A stretch of 64,000 nt of DNA, from assembly GCA_037783545.1 (NCBI GenBank), contig JBBELK010000009.1, forward strand, positions 434,001 to 498,000. Direction: 5' to 3'. Under the pieces are notes generated by a model. It saw only the letters and a list, made by a program, of their open reading frames with translations. It had not been told where the DNA came from and made no database searches. Below, piece after piece: positions 58,601 through 64,000 of this stretch. How positions within the stretch are numbered: the first letter of the stretch is position 1; each line of letters starts with the position of its first letter. The translations under genes were made by a program, and so were the position numbers. The DNA is from Henricia sp. BOLD:AAB3569. Taxonomy: Eukaryota; Echinodermata; Asteroidea; Spinulosida; Echinasteridae.

Positions 58601-61600
58601 ATTCATCTCAAAACAGGTAAGATAAAGTGTTTTTCTTTTACTCACACTGTATAAATGCTGAATAATAATAATAATAATAATAATAAGTTGTGGGGCTTTA
58701 AAAGAGTTTAGGTTGAATTTGGGGAATTTCTTGTCCGAATGAGGTGTCCCATGGAAAATTACCCTTTTTAAATTTGCAATGTAGGCATTTCTGCGACAGT
58801 TTCAAATTGTTTCAAATCTCGGGAAAATTTGTCTTTCATACCTGCACTTTCAACCCTATGCACAAACCCAAAGTACCTGGTCTAAAAAAATTGTAGTTTT
58901 TCCTGAGAAATTGGTCAACATTTTTTACGCTATAATCATAATTTCTTATCAGAATTTGACTTTTTGATGGTTGATAAGATGTAGTAAGGAAAATATTGTG
59001 CAGGTATTAAAGTGAAATCTTACCCAAATCCTTCGATCTATATACATATTTTCTTTGATAACTTTGTATGGTAAATGATCCATGACCTACCTCTCTTGTG
59101 AGTGCACCCAGAGCAGCAGCGAAGTTTAGTTCTTGTGACTTAGTATCATGTGATGCGCTGTCATGTGACCCATAATCGTGTGACCTGGTGTCATGTGACC
59201 TGATGCCATGTGACCTGATGCCATGTGACCTGTGATCATGTGACCTAGAATCAGGCGACTCCTGTGCTGAGGATACGCTTTGTGATCCAGGTGCATCTGT
59301 CTGATCTGAATTCTGAGCTGTGTTCTTAAGTTGGGCTTCTAAGGTTTTTAACTTATCAGATTGTTTCTGCAGTGCCCGTTCCTGATTATGCACAAAAGAA
59401 AAAAATGTTTTAGGCCAAAAAAATAAAAGAACTATTTTTAGCGTCAGTTGAAGTCTCCCAAAATGATGCGGTGACGCGGCTTTTTATTTCTATTTGTTTG
59501 TGGTTTTTTGGGTTTTTTTGGTGAGTGAATTCTAAGCAATAAAGGCATGTTTTTAATCAAAACACTCAACAGACGGTGCGTGTCTAAGTTTAAAAACCTT
59601 TGACGGCAGGGCTGAAAGTGACGCGCGTGCTGACGATATATATATGGGTCTTTCCACGCTAATGGGCCTATATTTGAAAAATAAGTCAATGATTCCTTTC
59701 AGATGTCTTAAGTTTATCTCAAACTTAAAGAAATTCCCAAACTTAAAGTTCTCCCCTTATACGTATGTAACTGGACAGACAAAAATGTCACAATTTTGTC
59801 TGTCCAGTTACATACGTATATGGGAAAATTTGTACACAAGCTTTTCAGAAATGTATGTTGTGGCAGCATTTTCTTAACTTTTTGGGCAAAAGTTATCTCC
59901 TGAGAACAGTACAAGGGAATTTCTTTAAGTTTGAGATAAACTGAAGACATCTGAAAGGAATTATTGACTTATTTTTCAAATAGGCCCATTAGCGTGGAAA
60001 GACCCATGGATACATTTTTTTCCTGTTTAAAAAAAACAAAACTTTGACGCACAGGGTTGAAAGTGCTACGCCAAACATAATCTCTTTTTTTTGGCCTTAT
60101 CTAATTAATAAACTCTTTGCAATGGTAGCCATGTCTGAGGGCAGGTTTTTGTATTAAAAGCCCAATACATCATTTGCAGTTACCCCGAAATTTACTTTAC
60201 AAGTTGACGAGAAAAACCTGACTAAAAGGGTTGATAACAATAGTAACAAACACCACAGGATTTTTTTCCTGTGTAGAATGATACCTTTGTGGGTGAAATT
60301 GCCAAATGAATGTGCTTTTTAAGAAAGAAAAAATGTCTGCAAACAATTGTTTTTACCATTCATTCAACACAAAACCATGCATGGATTTTTAAGTATCACT
60401 GCATCTATGTGGCTGAAATTTCTACATGGCAGTTTATCAACATTATTCTTTAGATATGTGATGCTGTTGTTCCCGTTCTTTAAAGTTTTCTAATCATGTA
60501 ATCTGTCTTTAAACTTAACAGCATTCCCACCTTGGCAACAAGTTCCTTCTCTTTACTCTCCGTCTCCTCCCTGGCTCTTTTCTCTCCATCTTCTCTCATC
60601 TTCAGTTCTTGTTCCTTGTCTTTAAGTCTTGCCTGACTCTGTCCCAACTAAGTAATAAAGACATCAAATGGTCAAAACTCTTATATAAAATTCAAATTTT
60701 TTTTTTTTTAAATACTTATTAGCAATCAGCTACAATTTGTTTGTTTAATTTTTTAATTTTATTTATTTACCACATGAGTGCCTTGCTCAAGGGCACAGGT
60801 GCCACAACCCGTCGCAGCCCGGAATCGAACCTACATTCTAGTACTAGCTCAGGAACTTAAGTTTGACGCACCAGACCACTCGGCCATAACACCCCACAAG
60901 CTTCAAGCAATATCCCAAAGGAATTTTGGTTGTTGAGCAACGAAATGTTAAAATTGGTATAATAGGCAATAAAACTGGTAACCGTACAATATAAACTCCT
61001 AAAAAAATGTTCGGAAAGTCAAGTTTGACTGACGATTTCTCTCTTGTTGCAAAATATTTTTCCCTTGAATTTTATATCATTGGAAAGCCCTGTTATTCTT
61101 CTTTACGATGATGTGTCATTTGTTATGATTAAGCAATTGGGGGATGTGCAGCACAGCTGAATACGGGGACGGGTGTAAAGTGAAATGTCACAAAATGCAT
61201 TGCTATTGTCAAAAAGTGCATTGACACATTCCCATCCTCCAAGCAAAAGGGAATGCACTGCATGACAATAGCAGTGAATTTTGTGACATTTCACTTTCCA
61301 CCCACCCCTGTATTCCACTATACTGCACATCCCCCAATTGATTAATCATAACAAATGACACATCACTGTAAAGAGGAATAACAGGGCTTTCCAATGATAC
61401 CAAGTTCAAGGGAAATGATTTAGTAACAAGAGAGAAATCGTCGGTCAAACTTGACTTTCCAAACTTGTTTTGAGGAGTTTATAAATAAGAAACTAATTCA
61501 CTGAACATTGTATCATGAGTACCACAGTATGCAACGTGAACAGACCATTGGTCACAATGTACATCTCACCCTGCATGTCTACGCTTCAACAATTTTCTGG

Positions 61601-62824
61601 GGTAAAACACCGAGTGTGGCAAACCCTTTGCTTAGTTTAAATAAATGCTGTAACCGAACAGACAAACCGAATGGGATTTACCGAACTTCAGCTGTTCGGC
61701 AGTGGTTCACTTTGGATTTCAAATCTTACGTATTTGAACTGTAAATGTGAAAGAAAGCTGGCTTCCTGAATGTCAAAAACCCACTCGAAATGACTTTTTA
61801 TACTTGCAAAAGCGCTTCGTATTTAACTTTCAAACGTCATATGCACTGTACAAAGCAATTCTTGTGCCAAATCAGATCCGACATTTTCAGCCTGGCGCCG
61901 GCGCCCACCGTACCAACATATGTCTTCACGATCGATATCTACACGGACGTCCCGATCAAATATTGCATCGGTGCCGATCAAATATTGCATTGGCTTCATT
62001 GCCGCAACGTGCCAAAGCCATAGAGTTACCGCACTAGTGCGCATCTGCACGATGTGCTGATAATTGTCGATTGATCGGAACAGTTCGATTGCAAACGCCC
62101 TCTAGCGGCGTGGCATACATTTGCATTGTGAAAATGGTGTATCGTGAGTAATAAAATTACCGTATTTTCTTGGACAGAATTATTTGCGCAACATTGTGAA
62201 AAGCATTTTGACTGAAATCAATAAGCCATCTTATGGAAACACAGCGATGCTTGCTGGTACTACAAACAATCGTCAGAAAATAAACACCAAAGGCTAGGAA
62301 AAAATACCATCCCACGCAGTCTCACGATGGTTTGCTCGTGGTACAAATCACAAAATGCATGCACACTGCAAGTTCCGACAGTAGCGCCGTACTCCAACTG
62401 CGGATTCCGTTCAGTTTCACGAGTCAATTTCATCCTGCAAAAGCCGTTATCTTATTATGACAAATAAACCGTGTAAAACCAACCGGAACCTACACCGCCG
62501 GCAATACTTGCCGAACCCGAACCGAACAAATGTTCAGGAAGAAATATCCAAACTCGAACTTGCGGACTTCATTACAGCATTAGTTTTAATTTTGCCAATG
62601 TTGGCAAAGAACTGACTGTTTGAAGTTTTGACCAGTTTTTGATTTCGTGTTGAGCATTACCAAGAATAAAAAATGACATTTTATTTAACAAAAATTATTA
62701 CATGTACATGTTTCCATTTGGGCCCATTTACCTTTCGTTTGAGGCTGGGTATTTCAGCTACCTTCCTTGCCTCATCGACCTGGTTAGCAGCATCTTGTCT
62801 ATGCTGTGTTTTTAATTCATCAAG
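46613..62824 (-). CDS. RIM-binding-protein-like coiled-coil/FN3/SH3 gene, partial
   Basis: Eleven exons in transcript order: 62824-62732, 60647-60531, 59381-59091, 57780-57625, 56988-56866, 55253-55197, 54139-51316, 49633-49449, 48384-48166, 47299-47165, 46690-46613. All have AG/GT borders. All junctions are phase 0 except 51316/49633, where one base joins two to give Gly. The result is 1,426 codons without a stop. Residues 1-279 are largely coiled coil, 280-1220 a disordered Ser/Thr/Asn/His-rich region, then one FN3 and one SH3. RIM-binding proteins link RIMs and calcium channels at presynaptic active zones; RIMBP3 acts in sperm. FN3 and SH3 match that family in style, but the SH3 before FN3 and FN3-I/II are absent. 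The 5' exons lie past the right edge and the end beyond 46613 is unresolved. Another SH3/FN3 scaffold is possible. Confidence 0.7.
46740..47110. repeat. Minisatellite filling the SH3 intron
   Basis: Degenerate GCATCGTGTCGCACGGCG, GCATTGTGTTGCACAGCGG and ATCACAAGCTGT units; one 23-bp unit (CACAGCGGTGGCGCATTGTGT core) recurs three times at about 46840-46910. Unusually free of stops on both strands, which yields frames up to 192 codons; not called as a gene. Confidence 0.8.
47165..47299 (-). CDS. SH3 domain exon, first part
   Basis: FMAVYNYNPTHHSPN, the ALYDY-equivalent strand and RT loop, then ELAFEEGDIVTVYG and DGFYQGK. The NP-x-x-x-SPN insert and VYG-x-x-x-x-DGFY-x-G match RIM-binding-protein SH3 domains (SH3-II/III type). 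Acceptor TTTTAG, donor GAAAG/GTTAGT. Confidence 0.85.
48166..48384 (-). CDS. FN3 end and linker exon (73 codons)
   Basis: ALVDGINLRTVQSFGIQTVA completes the F and G strands of FN3. An acidic/Ser-rich linker follows (TEFEDPGLLSSWSDSVVTES), ending SEELQERL. Acceptor ACCCAG, donor CTG/GTAAGT. Its 5' 121 nt are duplicated at 43207-43327. Confidence 0.85.
48264..49268. repeat. Duplicated block B' (second copy)
   Basis: Copy of 43207-44211. Here it is continuous with the rest of the exon 48166-48384 on the left and of the SINE on the right, so this is the ancestral position. Confidence 0.9.
49102..49440 (-). mobile_element. tRNA-derived SINE overlapping the duplication break
   Basis: GGACTCGAACCCACA (B-box-like) at about 49350 and GGTGCCTTGCCCAAGGGCAC core. 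The duplication ends inside it at 49268. It extends to within 10 bp of the FN3 exon donor. Confidence 0.6.
49449..49633 (-). CDS. FN3 domain exon, first part
   Basis: TPEPPRSLSVSKVIGHRGAV, then LTWYPPALDDLGQSNG, VIGYKIYVDG and TNAHLTK. The W-x-P-P and SNG-x-x-x-x-GY-x-(I/V)Y-x-x-G pattern is FN3 and is close to FN3-III of RIM-binding proteins. Acceptor ACTCTTAG, donor AAAG/GTAAGG. It begins with two bases that complete Gly from the large exon. Confidence 0.85.
49821..50647. mobile_element. piggyBac-like TTAA MITE (family T1), complete
   Basis: TTAA at 49817-49820 and 50648-50651. Ends AGGTACACACCTGCC and AGAAGGTGTGTTCCT. 827 bp. Truncated relatives are at 11004-11568 and 14941-15165. It contains the ACGTGACTTTTCGGAACCAG palindrome. 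Sits in the intron between the large exon and FN3. Confidence 0.85.
50655..51295 (+). repeat. Two tandem R1 repeat copies
   Basis: About 50655-50925 and 50930-51295, each with CACCTTC(A/G)GTTG, CATGTAATG/CACGTGGTG TTTGTTACC and TTTTTCTTGTCA, and each ending near AATG(G)GCTTTAAA. They stand just 3' of the large exon in transcript sense. Confidence 0.65.
51316..54139 (-). CDS. 2.8-kb exon for a long disordered linker
   Basis: 941 codons open throughout. The first 40 residues continue the coiled coil (AKVSYLLQKCKERDDIIQRF). A basic patch (SRKREKRTKGLAK) and an acidic one (DDISDDDDYE) follow. The remainder is rich in Ser, Thr, Asn, His and Gln with no domain I recognise, ending SPSGRKWRTPIST. 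Acceptor AATCCAG, donor ACAG/GTAAAT with one extra base. Length and codon evenness argue for real coding, and the phase match with the FN3 exon settles that nothing lies between. Confidence 0.9.
54270..54625 (+). mobile_element. tRNA-derived SINE with G-rich insertion
   Basis: TGGGTTCGAAACCACTT (B box), CCCCTTGAGCAAGGTGC, GGATGGGATTTAAAGCC, AAAGATCCCAAAGCAATTG and AAGAGAAGGGGATTTTCCCC. A GGGGGAGGAGA tandem run (54418-54462) replaces the usual spacer. Confidence 0.75.
54740..54812 (-). other. tRNA-like sequence (degenerate)
   Basis: Minus strand: TAGCTCAGCTGGTAGAG (good A box), an anticodon loop that could read GGT, and CGGGTTCGAATCCTG (good B box). The acceptor stem has about three mismatches and the anticodon stem one, so a tRNA pseudogene or SINE head is likelier than a working tRNA. 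Confidence 0.45.
55197..55253 (-). CDS. Short coiled-coil exon (19 codons)
   Basis: FDDMEHKKNEAEIAVAPLK. Acceptor TTTTTCAG, donor GAAG/GTACAA. Phase 0 both sides, linking the coiled coil to the large exon. Confidence 0.75.
55691..56168. mobile_element. Foldback element P1, copy 1
   Basis: Ends TAAACTCCTCAAAGTCAAG and complement-like GACTTTCCGAACTTTTTTTG...AGTTTATA. Inner arms GTGTCATTTGTTATGATTAA and AATGTCACAAAATTCACTGC pair. The near-identical family member at 60990-61482 lies in another intron of the same gene. Confidence 0.7.
56720..56790. repeat. GAGTCC/AAGTCC short repeat
   Basis: CGAGTCCAAGTCCGTGTCC then GACTTGAGTCCGAGTCCGG. Simple degenerate repeat in an intron, similar in flavour to 19745-20045. 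Confidence 0.5.
56866..56988 (-). CDS. Coiled-coil exon (41 codons)
   Basis: TREELHLAEDNAVLEKRVRH ... DYRSIKEQ. Acceptor TTTCACAG, donor GCAG/GTAATT. Strong heptads. Confidence 0.8.
57421..57562 (-). pseudogene. Degraded tandem copy of the coiled-coil exon
   Basis: Matches 57608-57752 with small gaps and substitutions. It keeps the donor (GAAG/GTGGGT) and 29 open codons ending MAEDMLREK, but indels shift its upstream half into a TGA and no acceptor in the right phase is visible. The two copies are separated by an (ACAA)n run at about 57563-57586. Host exon duplication followed by decay. Confidence 0.75.
57625..57780 (-). CDS. Coiled-coil exon (52 codons)
   Basis: NEELRARVERLSSTEDRRSE ... 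KLQMAEDMLREK. Acceptor TATTCAG, donor GAAG/GTGGGT. A degraded tandem copy lies directly downstream in the transcript at 57421-57562. Confidence 0.8.
58001..58060. repeat. Polypyrimidine mirror-like tract
   Basis: About 60 nt of C and T only (CTCCCCTCCCCCTCCCCCCC type), so the minus strand, which is the transcript sense, is G-rich. Could form G-quadruplex or triplex; that is inference. Confidence 0.75.
58190..58550 (+). mobile_element. tRNA-derived SINE, second family
   Basis: AGATAGCTCAGTTGGTAGAC (A box), GGGTTCGAGCCGCACTTG (B box), TGGGCAAGACACTTAATCTC, then TGATGGCAGCGGTAATAATG and a CACCATTATTATTATAG tail. Confidence 0.7.
59091..59381 (-). CDS. Coiled-coil exon with Ser-His-Asp repeats (97 codons)
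   Basis: Opens ERALQKQSDKLKTLEAQLKN (coiled coil), passes through a Ser/Gln-rich stretch and then about eight five-residue repeats of the type R-S-H-D/G-x, ending NFAAALGALTRE. At DNA level this is a 15-bp repeat with CATGTGACC cores. Acceptor ATAATCAG, donor AGAG/GTAGGT. Confidence 0.75.
59644..60007. mobile_element. 364-bp palindromic MITE with perfect central hairpin
   Basis: Ends ATGGGTCTTTCCACGCTAAT and complement, arms through AAATAAGTCAATGATTCCTT and GTTTATCTCAAACTTAAAG. At 59758-59820 a separate perfect 27-bp stem (TATACGTATGTAACTGGACA...) with a 9-nt loop sits off-centre. In an intron of the SH3/FN3 gene. Confidence 0.8.
60150..60510 (-). repeat. Dispersed repeat R1, inverted full-length copy
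   Basis: Runs from AAAAGCCCAATACATCATTT to TCTTTAAACTTAAC; carries complements of all R1 blocks including GATAACAATAGTAACAAACA and TGGTTTTGTGTTGAATG-like sequence. Lies just before the 60531 exon end. Confidence 0.65.
60531..60647 (-). CDS. Coiled-coil exon (39 codons)
   Basis: LGQSQARLKDKEQELKMRED then a Glu/Lys/Arg-rich run to ELVAK. Acceptor TTACTTAG, donor CAAG/GTGGGA. Heptad-like, very charged. Confidence 0.75.
60770..60895 (-). mobile_element. SINE fragment, minus strand
   Basis: GAGTGCCTTGCTCAAGGGCAC core and CCCGGAATCGAACCTACATT (B-box complement) followed by GACCACTCGGCCATAACA. Truncated member of the CCTTGAGCAAGGCAC family. Confidence 0.65.
60990..61482. mobile_element. Foldback element P1, copy 2
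   Basis: TATAAACTCCT at the left and AGGAGTTTATA at the right, then GGAAAGTCAAGTTTGACTGA and complement. Inner arms as in 55691-56168. 61483-62731 beyond shows a short GATCAAATATTGCAT duplication near 61960 and no gene. Confidence 0.75.
62732..62824 (-). CDS. Coiled-coil exon (31 codons)
   Basis: LDELKTQHRQDAANQVDEAR then KVAEIPSLKRK. A textbook branch site, TACTAAC, lies shortly before the acceptor AAACAG; the donor is AAAG/GTAAAT. Upstream exons are outside the window. Confidence 0.75.
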
Positions 62825-63179
62825 CTGTTTCCATTCAGCCATGTTAGTAAAAGCAAGATATGGATGTGTTAGATGTTAGTAACAGGTTAACAAGCAAAAA
62901 GACATGGCATATTACAAAGCAAGGTTTTTCACACAAACATGTACAGTTGAAGTCAGAAGTATAAATACACCTGTATGCAACCAAGTGTTAAAATTGGTGT
63001 GCTTACACCATTTTTGTAACAGTCTTTATTAAAGTCTTGATTTTGTGGAATTCCTCACGTGCATGCAGTACTTAAAACATAGCTGTAAGTTTATACTTCC
63101 GACTTCAACTGTACATGTACACAATGTAATGCAGCGACAGAGTTTCGATTTTGTTTATTATTATTATTTTTATTTCTTT

Positions 63180-63545
63180 CTGGTACTGGAACGAATGATT
63201 CTTCAAAAGCGCCCATTGCACTGTCGCTCGCAAGTGTGAGGAAACCCATGATGAATTAGAAACGGCCAGAATACACCGGGGAATCCCCTTGCTCTTCACG
63301 AAAGAATGCTCTGGGATCTTTAAAGTGCGTTAGTTACTGATACCTAACACACTGGACCAACGGCTTTATACATCCCTTCCGGAGGATGAAGCAAGGGTGA
63401 TTGAGTGCCTTGCTCAAGGGCACGAGTACCCCAGCCAGGGCGAGTTTCGAATCCGCAACCCCAGGTTTTCACCTGTGATCGCGAGTCAGTGACCCAAACT
63501 ACTCGGCCACGGTAACCTCACCACTTGGCCATGGTACCCACGGTT
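63180..63545 (-). mobile_element. tRNA-derived SINE, minus strand
   Basis: CACTGTCGCTCGCAAGTGTG and CCATGATGAATTAGAAA (3' part), CTTTCGTGAAGAG-type complement, GTGCCTTGCTCAAGGGCAC core and CGGCCACGGTAACC near its head. Most complete inverted member of the family. Confidence 0.7.
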
Positions 63546-63779
63546 TCTGTGCATCACTTTGCACACACACCGACTCAGGATTAAAAAGTCACTCCTTGTG
63601 TCCAAAATGAATCAAGAGCATCAATCAAATTTTAGAAACATTTTTTTTTCGGTGGTCCTTTTTCACTTGTTCTGTTTGTGAGTGGCAGTGATTGCTAAAA
63701 AGAGCGATGTGTTTGAAGCTTATTTTTGCTTTGGTTTTCATTGTTTAAATTTGTTTTTGTGTACTTTTTAGTCAAGATA

Positions 63780-63944
63780 TAGACTACCGAAGTGAATACG
63801 TCATCTTTTGTTAGTTGCCTAGGCAATGGCTCTGAACTAAAAATCACTGAACCGTGTCCCTGTGATTTTGCAATGGTACTTTTTTCCGACGGCAATGTTT
63901 AGAGCCAATTACCATGGCAACCCACGTTACACTTCGGCTGTCTA
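63780..63944. mobile_element. Second copy of the TAGACAGCCGAAGTG MITE
   Basis: TAGACTACCGAAGTG at 63780 and CACTTCGGCTGTCTA at the end, inner TTGCCTAGGCAA and TTACCATGGCAA. Inverted relative to and diverged from 371-539. 63545-63780 between it and the SINE shows nothing. Confidence 0.75.
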
Positions 63945-64000
63945 TTCCTGAATGACCTTTAAGGTCAACTGCCAAACGTGTCACAAGCACATGCCCAGTC

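Overview
The window reads as nuclear DNA of a marine invertebrate deuterostome. An echinoderm is my best guess, from the spliced gene with short coding exons in kilobase introns, the very dense small inverted-repeat transposons, the tRNA-derived SINEs with a CCTTGAGCAAGGCAC core, and an intronless rhodopsin-type GPCR copy. The taxon is inference. There are no operons, bacterial genes, CRISPR arrays or intact rRNA/tRNA genes, and no transposase or reverse-transcriptase frame was seen.

Right half (about 46.6-62.8 kb, minus strand): one spliced protein gene. Eleven exons can be placed with GT/AG borders and fully compatible phases, giving 4,278 nt or 1,426 codons. They encode six short coiled-coil exons, one 2.8-kb exon for a long disordered region, one FN3 domain and one SH3 domain. 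FN3 and SH3 resemble RIM-binding proteins (RIMBP/TSPOAP1 family), but the order coiled coil - long linker - FN3 - SH3 lacks the usual SH3 ahead of FN3 and the two other FN3 repeats. The 5' end lies beyond the right edge and the 3' end is unresolved. Its introns hold TTAA-type and foldback MITEs, SINEs, a minisatellite and a broken extra copy of one coiled-coil exon.

Middle (42.4-49.3 kb): a segmental duplication in the order A-B-A'-X-B', essentially identical copies, where the first copy has lost X. It carries a truncated copy of an FN3 exon. It is either a very recent duplication or an assembly of two alleles in tandem. At 31.8-32.7 kb there is a tandem array of exact 138-bp units. A few candidate exons lie at 30.9 kb (+) and 35.6-38.3 kb (-).

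Left half (1-30 kb): almost entirely nested DNA transposons. Three concentric pairs of inverted repeats surround a centre near 10.0-11.6 kb. The innermost pair is a 6.6-kb element with arms of about 1.4 kb that each contain a 21-bp satellite array. The outermost pair carries a promoter-like block with CRE and CCAAT boxes, and its right copy lies just upstream of a frameshifted GPCR pseudogene (16.9-17.9 kb). From 18.6 to 24.3 kb lies a 5.7-kb element with identical 118-bp terminal inverted repeats and a 9-bp target duplication, inserted into a MITE whose uninterrupted relative sits at 25.1-25.6 kb.
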